Source: Subtercola frigoramans | GTDB taxonomy: Bacteria > Actinomycetota > Actinomycetes > Actinomycetales > Microbacteriaceae | NCBI RefSeq assembly: GCF_016907385.1 | Contig: NZ_JAFBBU010000001.1 | Coordinates: 1,922,001 to 1,986,000, forward strand | Length of the DNA stretch: 64,000 nt | Reading direction: 5' to 3' | Program-made: the position numbers and the translations under genes | The notes under the pieces: model-generated | Database searches by the model: none | Told to the model about the DNA's origin: nothing | Seen by the model: the letters and a program-made list of their open reading frames with translations, nothing else | Shown: in pieces, positions 36,552-44,220 of the stretch | Numbering within the stretch: position 1 is the first letter of the stretch | How the letters are laid out: each line of letters starts with the position of its first letter

Positions 36552-39500
36552 TCAGCGGAAGTCGCGGGAGCGGGTGGGGGCGCCGAGCGGCAGCAACTCG
36601 AAGCGGTCGGCCACGAGGTTGAGGATGCCCTCGGGGGAGCGCTCGATGATGCCGCGCACGACCATGGCCGGGGCCTCGCGGGCGACCCGGCGATAGCGGC
36701 TCCACACGCCCACGCTGCAGATCACGTTCAGGATGCCCGTCTCATCTTCGAGGTTGACGAAGGTGATTCCGCTCGCCGTGGCCGGCCGCTGCCGGTGCGT
36801 GACGACTCCGCCCACCTCGATCCGGCGACCGTTCTCCGTGGTCTCGAGAGCGGCGATCGAGAGCGCTCCGCGGTCGTTCAACCAGTCACGGGAGTGCGAG
36901 ACAGGGTGGTCGTCTGGCGAGATTCCGGTGCTCCAGAGGTCGTAGATCACCTGCTCGGTTGGGCTCAGCATCGGCAATAGGGGCGGTTGCACGCTGACGT
37001 GCGTGCCTTGCAGGTATTCGGGACGGTCCTGGGCGGCGTTGCCGGCCTCCCAGAGCGCTTCGCGACGCGTCAGGTTCAGGCTGGTGAATGCTCCGGCCGA
37101 GGCGAGAGCCTCCATCTGCGTGGTGTTGAGGTCGTTGCGGCGGGCCACGTCGGCCATGTCCCGGTATGGGCCGCCCCGGTGGCGTTCGGCCACGATGCGT
37201 TCGGCGACCTTGTCTCCGATCGAGGTGACGTCGGCGAGACCGAGGCGCACGTCGAGATTGCCGTCGCGGCGATGCTCGGCGAAGTCGGCCAGGATCGCCC
37301 GGTTGAACGGCACGGCGACCGGCGGCTGGTCGTGCAGGATGCACTCGTGCCGCCCGGTTGGCTCGGCGGCGGTTCCGACGGCGATGTCGTCGCGGGGTTC
37401 GAGGCCGGCCTGCACCCCCGAACGCTGGATGTCGGGGCGGTGCACGACGACACCGTGCCGCCGGGCATCCGCCACCAGGGTCTGCGGCGAGTAGAACCCC
37501 ATCGGCTGGGCGCGCAACAGTGAGGCGAGAAAAGCTGCCGGGTAGTGCAGCTTGAACCAGGAGCTCGCATAGACGAGCAGGGCGAAGCTGTTCGAGTGGC
37601 TCTCGGCGAACCCGAAGTTCGCGAAGGCCTCGATCTTCTGGTAGATCTGCTCGGCCACATCGGGGGTGATCCCGTTGGATGCCATGCCGGCGAAGAGCTT
37701 CTCACGCAGCGACGAGATCTTCTCGACACCGCGTTTGGAACCCATGGCCCGACGCAGCAGGTCGGCGTCTTCAGCCGAGCATCCGCCCACAGCCTGCGCG
37801 ACCTGCATGAGCTGCTCCTGGAAGAGCGGCACCCCGAGCGTTCGTTCGAGCGGTTCTTCGAGCAGGGGGTGCAGGTACGTCACGGGTTCGAGCCCGGTCT
37901 TGCGACGAATGTACGGATGCACGGCCCCACCCTGGATGGGACCAGGCCGGATCAGCGCGATCTCGACGACGAGGTCGTAGAACCGCCGCGGCTGCAGGCG
38001 GGGGAGTGTGCCCATCTGCGCGCGACTCTCGACCTGGAAGACGCCGATCGAATCGGCCCGGCACAGCATGTCGTACACCCCCTGTTCTTCTTTGGGGATG
38101 CTCTGCAGCGACCAATCCTCGCCGAGGTGCTCACGAACGAGGTCGAGCGAGTGTTGCAGCGCCGAGAGCATGCCGAGGCCGAGCAGGTCGAACTTCACCA
38201 GGCCCATCCACGCGCAATCGTCCTTGTCCCATTGGAGCACGGTGCGGCCATCCATTCGCCCGTTCTCGATGGGACAGACCTCGCCGACCGGCCTGTCGGT
38301 GAGCACCATTCCTCCCGAATGGATGCCCATATGGCGGGGAAACTTCAGCACCTGCTCAGCGAGCCCGATCACCTCGGCGGGAATGTCATGCTCTTCGGTC
38401 GAGATCGTCGACCCCCAGCGCTCGATCTGTTTCGACCACGCATCCTGCTGGCCGGGACTGTGCCCGAGTGCCTTCGCCATGTCGCGCACCGCGAACTTCG
38501 GCCGGTAGGTGATGACGTTCGCGACCTGCGCCGCGTTGCGCCGCCCGTACTTGCGATAGACGTACTGGATGACCTCCTCCCGTCGATCCGAATCGAAATC
38601 CACATCGATGTCGGGTTCTTCGTCACGCATGCTCGACAGAAACCGTTCGAACGGCAGCTTGTAGAAGATCGAATCGACCGCCGTGATGTCGAGAATGAAA
38701 CAGACGGCGGAATTCGCGGCCGAGCCACGGCCCTGGCAGAGAATGCCCTGGCTTCGCGCGTAGTGCACGATGTCGTGCACGATCAGGAAGTACCCGGGGA
38801 AGTCCTTCTGTTCGATGACCGCGAGCTCCTTCTCAATGCGCGCCCGGTTGTCGGCCGTGGCATGGGGGTAGTGCGTGGCCATGCCGTCGGCGACCAGCTT
38901 GCGCAACCAGCTCATCGGCGTGTGCCCCTCCGGCACCTTCTGCCGGGGCAGTCGTGGTTTGGCGGTGCGCAGCTGGAAGGAGAGGTCGTCGGCGACCTCC
39001 ACCGTGCGCTCGACCGCCCCGGGGTACCGCGCGAACCTGGCCGTCATCTCAGCACCGGAGCGAAGATGAGAGCCGGCGGATGCAGGCAACCACCCTTCGA
39101 GGTCATCGAGACTGCGCCGTGCCCGAACGGCCGCGAGGGCCTGCGCGAGGGGAAACTGCTTCGGTGTTGCATAGTGCACGTTGCCGGTCGCGACGGTGTT
39201 CACCCTGTGTTTCGTCGCCAGCTCAGCCAGCGCGTCGTTCGTGTCGCTGTCGAGCGGGTTGCCGTGGTCGAAGAGTTCGACCAGCACGTTGTCACGGCCG
39301 AAGAGGGCAACGAGCCGGTCGAGCTCGCGCGAAGCCCCGGGCAAACCCTCGGCTTCGAGCGCCTGGCGAACGACACCCTTGCGGCAGCCGGTGAGAACCA
39401 TCCACTCGACGCTGCCGGTGCCACCATGGCCCGCCTCTCCCGTCAGTGTCGAAACGGCTTCGCTGCCGTCGGCTCCGCTGCCACCGCGGGCCTGGTCGGC

Positions 39501-40061
39501 GAGCAGCTCGAGATCATAGAGCGGCCTGCCCTTCTCGGCATCGCTGGCGAGCTGGGCAGAGGTGATCGCACCGGCAAGCCGGTGGTAACCCTTCTGCCTG
39601 CGGGCCAGGATCACGAGGTGGGAGCCCTCGGGGTCGGCCATTCCGTTCTGGGGCTTGGTGAGCCCGAGCGAGAGCTCCGCACCGAAGATCGTGCTCACGC
39701 TGGGATGCGACTCTGCGGCTTCGGCCAGGTGTACGACCCCGTAGAAACCGTCATGGTCGGTGAGGGCGAGCCCGTGCATCCGGAGCCGTACGGCCTCTTC
39801 GAGCAGCTCTTCGGGAGAGGAGGCACCGTCGAGAAAGCTGAAGTTCGAGTGGGCATGCAGCTCGGCGTAGGGCACGATCGGGCCGTCGTCGGCAGGCTCG
39901 GGTGCACGGGGCTGCTCGGGTGGGGGAGTGTACGGCTGCCGTTTGCGCGAGAAGGCCGGCCCGTCACCTCCGTCGCGGTCGACGGGCGCGCCGGGCCGTC
40001 GCGTGTCAGAGAGCTTCTTCTCGAGCTCTGACCACGGGATGGCAGGGTTGTCGAAGCCCAT
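36552..40061 (-). CDS. dnaE2: error-prone DNA polymerase III alpha subunit homologue DnaE2
   Basis: Translesion polymerase of the actinobacterial mutasome. I start it at the ATG at 40061 (MGFDNPAIPWSELE), the usual family N-terminus; a TTG at 40073 is also in frame. 1169 aa. A PHP domain comes first (YAELHAHSNFSFLDGASSPEEL ... ALTDHDGFYGVVHL). The C-family polymerase palm includes QGRGSAANSAVCFILDITAVD and the catalytic acidic run EEPDIDVDFDSDRREEVI. Finger and HhH regions follow, and a C-terminal OB-like fold ends the protein. Unlike replicative DnaE1 it lacks the long C-terminal clamp/tau region. It lies downstream of imuA-imuB, 135 bp from imuB. Confidence 0.95.
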   Translation of the reverse strand: MGFDNPAIPWSELEKKLSDTRRPGAPVDRDGGDGPAFSRKRQPYTPPPEQPRAPEPADDGPIVPYAELHAHSNFSFLDGASSPEELLEEAVRLRMHGLALTDHDGFYGVVHLAEAAESHPSVSTIFGAELSLGLTKPQNGMADPEGSHLVILARRQKGYHRLAGAITSAQLASDAEKGRPLYDLELLADQARGGSGADGSEAVSTLTGEAGHGGTGSVEWMVLTGCRKGVVRQALEAEGLPGASRELDRLVALFGRDNVLVELFDHGNPLDSDTNDALAELATKHRVNTVATGNVHYATPKQFPLAQALAAVRARRSLDDLEGWLPASAGSHLRSGAEMTARFARYPGAVERTVEVADDLSFQLRTAKPRLPRQKVPEGHTPMSWLRKLVADGMATHYPHATADNRARIEKELAVIEQKDFPGYFLIVHDIVHYARSQGILCQGRGSAANSAVCFILDITAVDSIFYKLPFERFLSSMRDEEPDIDVDFDSDRREEVIQYVYRKYGRRNAAQVANVITYRPKFAVRDMAKALGHSPGQQDAWSKQIERWGSTISTEEHDIPAEVIGLAEQVLKFPRHMGIHSGGMVLTDRPVGEVCPIENGRMDGRTVLQWDKDDCAWMGLVKFDLLGLGMLSALQHSLDLVREHLGEDWSLQSIPKEEQGVYDMLCRADSIGVFQVESRAQMGTLPRLQPRRFYDLVVEIALIRPGPIQGGAVHPYIRRKTGLEPVTYLHPLLEEPLERTLGVPLFQEQLMQVAQAVGGCSAEDADLLRRAMGSKRGVEKISSLREKLFAGMASNGITPDVAEQIYQKIEAFANFGFAESHSNSFALLVYASSWFKLHYPAAFLASLLRAQPMGFYSPQTLVADARRHGVVVHRPDIQRSGVQAGLEPRDDIAVGTAAEPTGRHECILHDQPPVAVPFNRAILADFAEHRRDGNLDVRLGLADVTSIGDKVAERIVAERHRGGPYRDMADVARRNDLNTTQMEALASAGAFTSLNLTRREALWEAGNAAQDRPEYLQGTHVSVQPPLLPMLSPTEQVIYDLWSTGISPDDHPVSHSRDWLNDRGALSIAALETTENGRRIEVGGVVTHRQRPATASGITFVNLEDETGILNVICSVGVWSRYRRVAREAPAMVVRGIIERSPEGILNLVADRFELLPLGAPTRSRDFR

Positions 40062-40139
40062 CAGCGCACCCAACCTTCATTGTCTACGTGAAGGTAAGAC
40101 TGAACCCAGGCTCCGAATTGAGTTTCAGTGAGGGCGCTG

Positions 40140-40160
40140 TAACCTTCGACCTCAAGGTTA
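40140..40160. promoter_or_regulatory. perfect 7-7-7 dyad between imuB and dnaE2
   Basis: TAACCTT, 7-base spacer, AAGGTTA: a perfect inverted repeat 80 bases upstream of the dnaE2 ATG, within the 135-bp gap after imuB. This gap has no LexA-box match. The dyad could be an operator giving dnaE2 its own control, or an mRNA hairpin. The base composition here is more AT-rich than the genes on either side. Confidence 0.4.
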
Positions 40161-40196
40161 ATCTTAGAAATCTGTCGACTGGATACTCCGCGACGT

Positions 40197-41789
40197 TCAG
40201 TCATACCGAGCCTCCGCCCACCACTCGTGCTCGTGCAGGGCCAGCAACCAGGCAGTTCCCTCTGCGTCAACCACCTGGAAACGGTGGAACGACCGCGCCT
40301 GCTCCTGATCCCACCAGCGTTCGAACACTGGCCAGGGGCCGGCCCAGGCGGTGAGTTGCGGCAGTCGAGGGGTAGCACTCTCTTCAGAGAACCGGGCGGG
40401 AACACCCGTCAGCACACCGCGCTCGGTCACGCCGACCGGGCCGCCGTCTTCGGCCTGCACGCTGACTCTTCGGGGCCTCTCGAACACCGTGGAGGGCGCC
40501 GGAAGCGGAATGCTGCCAGGCCACGGCTTACCCCCGAGCTCTCTCTCCTTCGGCCGGGGGTCACCCCACGGCACCAGGATCTGCCGCTCGCTGATGCCGC
40601 GCCCGCCACCGATCGCCGCCGTCATCACCCCGCCGTGCCCGAGCAGGCTCTGCACGCGTGAGAGCCCGTGGTGAACGCGGTCGTCTGGCGTGCTGCCCCA
40701 GAGCCCGGTCTCGTAGTTACCGATCGAGTCGAACCCCTCTGGCAGCACCCGCACCTTCGTGATCGGCGACCCGAGCGCACCGTTGCCGTTGCCGGTTCTG
40801 CCCTGCACCTGCCAGCGAATGCGGTCGAGCACATCAGAAGCACTGAACCACCGGGGATGCCCCCACGAACGCTCGTGCACCCCGCCGTTGTCGGTGTGAA
40901 TTTCGACCCGGATGCCCGTGCACACCAACAGCGCCCGAGTGAGTTCTTCGACGAACCGTTCGGCTGTCGTTCGAAAGGCGAAGGTGACCTGGTCGACAAG
41001 CTCGAATGGAGGCTCGAACGCCAGCTCGATGTCACGCAACTGCGGCGGCAGGCGCGGAACGACCCGCCGGGCATCTCTGCCGCTTGCGAGCGTGTGCGCG
41101 TACACCCCGGTCTCACCGAACCGCGCCCGCACGTCACGAAAGTCGAGTGCGGCGAAATCGCCGAGGGTCGTGAGCCCGAGCCTTCGCAGCAGGGTGGCCA
41201 GCGCCGGGTCGCCGATGGCCTCGATGGGCTGGGGTGCGAGGAATGCCGGTGAGCCGCCGGCGGGAACGACACGGATGCTCTGCACCCCCCGCATGCGCAC
41301 AGCCTGTTCGGCAGCGAACCGGCCGTCGGCGATGGCAATGCGTGCCGACGTCGTCTCTTCGGCAACCCCGGGGTCAGCAGACCCGGAGATCTCCAGCGCG
41401 GCCAGCGCCGTGAACAGCACCTTCGCCATCTCTTCTTCACCGCCGTAGTAGCGGGCGGGGCCGCGGGAACGCAGGGCACAGGTACCCGGCCTGATGAGCT
41501 GCACACCGGGCATCAGCTCTTCGATCGCCGAGACGATCGGCTCGAAACTGCGGTGGTCGAGCGCCGGGTCGTAGTCGAAGACCAGCAGTTCGGGGCACCG
41601 CGCCTGGGCCTCACGGATGCGCTGGCCACGCCGGACCCCTTCACCCCGCGCGCTCGGGGAGCACGCAAAAACCAGGCCGTGGTCGACCAGGGCAATGGGC
41701 AGCGTCGGCTCGATCTCTTCTGCGTGCGCGTGTGCCCGAACGGGCCAGTCGGGAAACCAGATCACCAGGGTGCGTGTGACATCAGTCAT
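40197..41789 (-). CDS. imuB: ImuB-like Y-family polymerase homologue
   Basis: 530 aa. The N-terminus has the Y-family fold (TLVIWFPDWPVRAHA) but lacks the DxDxFFASVE metal site and the S-[IL]-DE motif of active Pol IV/V, matching ImuB, which acts as a clamp-binding hub and not as a polymerase. HhH-like regions (ALATLLRRLGLTTLGDFAAL) and a little-finger region follow (ELAFEPPFELVDQVTFAF), then a C-terminal extension ending in Trp-rich ALHEHEWWAEARYD. In mycobacteria ImuB recruits ImuA' and DnaE2 to the sliding clamp. The ATG at 41789 directly follows the imuA stop. Confidence 0.92.
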   Translation of the reverse strand: MTDVTRTLVIWFPDWPVRAHAHAEEIEPTLPIALVDHGLVFACSPSARGEGVRRGQRIREAQARCPELLVFDYDPALDHRSFEPIVSAIEELMPGVQLIRPGTCALRSRGPARYYGGEEEMAKVLFTALAALEISGSADPGVAEETTSARIAIADGRFAAEQAVRMRGVQSIRVVPAGGSPAFLAPQPIEAIGDPALATLLRRLGLTTLGDFAALDFRDVRARFGETGVYAHTLASGRDARRVVPRLPPQLRDIELAFEPPFELVDQVTFAFRTTAERFVEELTRALLVCTGIRVEIHTDNGGVHERSWGHPRWFSASDVLDRIRWQVQGRTGNGNGALGSPITKVRVLPEGFDSIGNYETGLWGSTPDDRVHHGLSRVQSLLGHGGVMTAAIGGGRGISERQILVPWGDPRPKERELGGKPWPGSIPLPAPSTVFERPRRVSVQAEDGGPVGVTERGVLTGVPARFSEESATPRLPQLTAWAGPWPVFERWWDQEQARSFHRFQVVDAEGTAWLLALHEHEWWAEARYD

Positions 41790-41790
41790 G

Positions 41791-42522
41791 TCAGCTCGCC
41801 CTCTCGCTGAGGGTCGGTTGCAGGCCAGTCAACCGACTTTCGGCCACACGACCCTGCTCCGCCACACGCACCTGCTCAGAGGAATCGGGCAGCCACAGCC
41901 TGGCCGTGCGCTTCTGCCCCCGGAATGCCCGGCCGGCAGAACTCACCGTCACCTGCCGGCTCGCCAGATGCCCGTGACCCTGCCCGATACCGCCCCACTG
42001 GCTCGCCGTGATGCGCAGGGTCGCCTCGCTCTGCGGCCAGCCCCCCAGCACGATGAGGGTGGCCTCGCGCTGGCGGATGCGCGCGGTCAGCCGTGCCACC
42101 ACCGAATCGCTGAGGCGCGGGGGAGTCACGGTGACCACCACCGTCACCACGTCGATCACCGCAGACGCCACGGCCAGCCACTGTTCACCCGGATGCGGCA
42201 CCAGAACCAGCCGTTCGAGGTCGATACCCGACCGGCTCGCCGCTTCGGCACCGAAGTCGGGCAAGCCGATGACCCCGCACCAGGCGCCCGCCGCAGAGGG
42301 GCCCGTCATCAGGGCCATGACCAACGCGTGCGACCCCTCGACCGAGTAGGCGGCCCCCGCCTTGAGCGCACCGCCCGGCAGAAGGGAGGCGAATGCGGGG
42401 GAGGTGTTCAGGCTGCGTGTCTCGAGTTTTGTGCTCTGCATCTGCCGGATGCGTTCCTGAAGTTCGCGCACCGCTGACGCCGCGGGGGAGGCTTCGGCGA
42501 GGAGCAATGCAGGTTCAGGCAC
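41791..42522 (-). CDS. imuA: ImuA-like mutasome protein (RecA-fold)
   Basis: 243 aa, about the size of ImuA'. It has a degenerate RecA-like core: PGGALKAGAAYSVEGSHALVMALM where RecA has its P-loop, a WCGVIGLPDFGAEAA strand, VVTVVVTVTPP, and IVLGGWPQSEATLRITASQW. The N-terminal helix (AVRELQERIRQMQS) resembles ImuA proteins. The Walker A lysine is not clearly kept. It is first in the imuA-imuB-dnaE2 cassette, directly behind the LexA box at 42533-42548, so it is likely DNA-damage-induced. ATG start at 42522. Confidence 0.85.
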   Translation of the reverse strand: MPEPALLLAEASPAASAVRELQERIRQMQSTKLETRSLNTSPAFASLLPGGALKAGAAYSVEGSHALVMALMTGPSAAGAWCGVIGLPDFGAEAASRSGIDLERLVLVPHPGEQWLAVASAVIDVVTVVVTVTPPRLSDSVVARLTARIRQREATLIVLGGWPQSEATLRITASQWGGIGQGHGHLASRQVTVSSAGRAFRGQKRTARLWLPDSSEQVRVAEQGRVAESRLTGLQPTLSERAS

Positions 42523-42532
42523 CCTTCAATAT

Positions 42533-42548
42533 TCGAATATATGTTCGA
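42533..42548. promoter_or_regulatory. LexA (SOS) box upstream of imuA
   Basis: TCGAATATATGTTCGA matches the actinobacterial SOS box TCGAAC-N4-GTTCGA at 11 of 12 specified positions (T for C in one half). It lies 11 bp upstream of the imuA start on the minus strand. LexA repression of the translesion cassette, as established in mycobacteria, is the direct reading. Confidence 0.88.
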
Positions 42549-42583
42549 ATAAGTCAATTGCGCCCAGCGTGTCGTTCGCTGAG

Positions 42584-42592
42584 TTATCCACA
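42584..42592 (+). other. single DnaA-box-like 9-mer
   Basis: TTATCCACA is an exact match to the classical DnaA box, in the 204-bp divergent gap between imuA and the antitoxin gene. Only one copy is present, there is no dnaA/dnaN neighbourhood, and no AT-rich unwinding element, so it is not an origin. It could titrate DnaA or be chance. The rest of the gap holds the LexA box and the hairpin at 42703-42720. Confidence 0.3.
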
Positions 42593-42702
42593 GATAGTTG
42601 GCTCTGGTACATCGTTCGACCATGGATGCCGCACTGTCGTTTTCATGAACATTCACTCCAGCAACAACACTGTCTCAACACGCTTCAGAAAAGGCCTTCC
42701 AG

Positions 42703-42720
42703 AAGCCCTAATTCGGGCTT
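42703..42720 (+). promoter_or_regulatory. hairpin abutting the antitoxin start
   Basis: AAGCCC-TAATTC-GGGCTT, a perfect 6-bp stem, ends at 42720, directly before the possible starts at 42721 (TTG) and 42727 (GTG). No other ribosome-binding sequence is visible. The stem may mask initiation or mark an autoregulatory operator bound by the antitoxin complex. Confidence 0.4.
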
Positions 42721-42726
42721 TTGGGC

Positions 42727-43011
42727 GTGCAGATACTTCCCATTTCGCACGTCAAAAATCGCCTCAACGAACTTGTCGATGCTGCCTCGCTCATCAATGA
42801 GCAGGTGACCATCACGAAGAATGGTTCTCCTGCCGCCGTGCTCATCGGCGCCGACGAGTGGGAATCACTGCAGGAGACTCTCTTCTGGCTCTCGCAGCCC
42901 GGCATCCGCGCATCCATCGACGAGGCGAAAGCACATCTCGACTCTGGCGAGGGATTCACAGAAGAGCAGATCCGTTCAGAGTTCACTGTCCCCAGGCGCC
43001 GCGACCGGTGA
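42727..43011 (+). CDS. YefM/Phd-type antitoxin
   Basis: 94 aa from GTG 42727 (MQILPISHVKNRLNELVDAA); TTG 42721 is the alternative. The Phd/YefM N-terminal DNA-binding fold is clear: ISHVKNRLNELVDAASLINEQVTITKNGSPAAVLIGADEWESLQETL. The C-terminal half (from about WLSQPGIRASIDEAKAHL) is helical and acidic, as expected for the toxin-neutralising part. The GTG of the toxin overlaps its stop codon, the usual antitoxin-first layout. Such antitoxins repress their own promoter together with the toxin. Confidence 0.92.
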   Translation: MQILPISHVKNRLNELVDAASLINEQVTITKNGSPAAVLIGADEWESLQETLFWLSQPGIRASIDEAKAHLDSGEGFTEEQIRSEFTVPRRRDR

Positions 43012-43412
43012 GCCACCCGGTCATCTTCTCGTCGACTGCACGCCAGGATCTCCACACCATTCCTCCACGCATCCTGCCCGCCATCATCGAATTCATCTAT
43101 GGCGACCTGGCCGCGTCTCCCCGCAGGGTCGGCAAGCCGCTGTCGCGTGAACTCAGCGGAATCTTCAGCGCGCGGCGAGGGAGCTACCGAATTCTCTATG
43201 ACATCAGAGGCGATGGCACCAGAGGCGATGAAATCACAAGTGATGACATCAAGAACGGAGACATCAACTGCGGCGACAATCACCCCAACGACATCCGATC
43301 CGCGATTGTCGACCGTGAACCGGCGGAAGAATCATCCAGGACCTCAAGAGACGACCAATCCGGCATGGTCCGAATTCTTCGCGTCGACCATCGTTCCGAC
43401 ATCTATCGCTGA
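43008..43412 (+). CDS. RelE/YoeB-type toxin with a long internal insert
   Basis: 134 aa from GTG 43008, overlapping the antitoxin stop. The RelE fold is seen in HPVIFSSTARQDLHTIPPRIL, the LSRELSGIFSARRGSYRILYDI strand pair and the terminal VRILRVDHRSDIYR with its catalytic-region Arg/Tyr residues. RelE toxins cleave mRNA in the ribosome. Between YRILYDI and VRILRV, where family members have a tight turn of roughly 5-10 residues, there are 53 residues, Asp/Gly-rich and then Glu/Ser/Arg-rich, starting RGDGTRGDEITSDDIK. The insert is in frame with no stop. Activity of this form is uncertain. Confidence 0.85.
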   Translation: MSHPVIFSSTARQDLHTIPPRILPAIIEFIYGDLAASPRRVGKPLSRELSGIFSARRGSYRILYDIRGDGTRGDEITSDDIKNGDINCGDNHPNDIRSAIVDREPAEESSRTSRDDQSGMVRILRVDHRSDIYR

Positions 43413-43625
43413 TGAGGCCCGATGGTCTGAAGCCGTGGGCCTGCGAGTGCACTGATGAACCGGCAGTGAGTCAGCTGGACACCTGACGTACACGTCTCCT
43501 TCACTTCGGTGAGGGTGAAAAGCCACTCACACCCGCCAAGGTACTGGCTGAACGCATCGCGTTCTCAGCCCGACTGAGCTCATCAGGCCGCTGAGCTCAT
43601 CAGACTGAGTGAACCCGAGGATCCC
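43413..43625. other. 213-bp gap downstream of the toxin gene
   Basis: No convincing coding sequence. It contains an imperfect hairpin around 43500-43520 (CTTCAC-TTCG-GTGAGG), which could end the toxin-antitoxin transcript, and a 13-bp direct repeat CTGAGCTCATCAG at 43574-43586 and 43591-43603, period 17, each with the palindrome TGAGCTCA. Roles unknown. Confidence 0.5.
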
Positions 43626-44207
43626 GTGTCAGCCAGCCCGTGCATCGTCTTCTCGGCGTTCCGCACGAATTCCGAGCCGATGATCCGCGCGTGGTCGGCT
43701 TTCCGCCAGCAGGTGAAGGTCGGCGAGAAGACCACAGCGACGAACACCGCGGCCCAGAACACCGCGGAGCCGACAAGGGCGCAACTGACTCTCAGCGAAC
43801 CGCCGGCCACACGAACGCCAAGTACAGCCGCACCGAGCCAGTCGGGCATCTGGCGCCTGCTCGCGTCGAACAACCGCGAGGTCGCGCGCAGCTCGTACCT
43901 CTATACCTCGTTCGTCGCCGCTCGCGGGCACGTGCTCTACCTGCAGCAATCGGTCGACGACATGCAGATCACCATCGTGAATGGCCCGACGGCAGGCACC
44001 CACGGGTGGTTCGCGAGCATCGACTCGTCAGCCGTGATGACCTGCGCCCGCTGGTACGGAGCAAGTGCCTCGAGCCTCGAGGCTGCCGTGACCACGCTCG
44101 CCGCCTTGCGCAGTGCGACGGTGACAGACGACCCGAGGCGTACGGCCACGCCCGGCCAGCGCAACCGGCCCCTCACTTCGACACCATCGCGATCTGCCGC
44201 CTGGTAA
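43626..44207 (+). CDS. hypothetical protein, possibly with a DUF1508/YegP-like fold
   Basis: 193 aa from GTG 43626. I do not recognise a firm family. The first 70 residues are Thr/Ala/Pro-rich and look disordered. Residues about 73-150 form a compact segment (GIWRLLASNNREVARSSYLYTSFVAARGHVLYLQ ... TAGTHGWFASIDSSAVMTCARWY ... SSLEAAVTTLAALRSAT) that resembles the YegP/DUF1508 pattern of a short strand pair followed by a helix. The C-terminus is basic and low-complexity. It lies 13 bp upstream of the transglycosylase gene. Codon bias supports coding from about 43840 onward; the N-terminal part is less sure. Confidence 0.55.
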   Translation: MSASPCIVFSAFRTNSEPMIRAWSAFRQQVKVGEKTTATNTAAQNTAEPTRAQLTLSEPPATRTPSTAAPSQSGIWRLLASNNREVARSSYLYTSFVAARGHVLYLQQSVDDMQITIVNGPTAGTHGWFASIDSSAVMTCARWYGASASSLEAAVTTLAALRSATVTDDPRRTATPGQRNRPLTSTPSRSAAW

Positions 44208-44220
44208 CCGGGCACTGACC

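Noticed and set aside
39902..40354. Plus-strand frame across the dnaE2 and imuB boundary
   Set aside because: Antisense to both genes with biased low-information composition; no ribosome site or homology.
40061..40405. Minus-strand frame covering the imuB-dnaE2 gap with a protein-like C-terminus
   Set aside because: Most of it is a shifted frame of imuB, and no start or ribosome site lies in the gap itself.
42584..42592. DnaA-box match as a replication origin
   Set aside because: Single 9-mer, no cluster, no AT-rich element and no dnaA, dnaN or gyrase genes nearby.
42408..42656. Small minus-strand frame overlapping the imuA start and LexA box
   Set aside because: No family resemblance, and it would place coding sequence over the SOS box and promoter.
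43574..43603. Short direct repeat CTGAGCTCATCAG twice as a start of a CRISPR array or attachment site
   Set aside because: Only two 13-bp copies 17 bp apart, no spacers and no integrase or cas genes.
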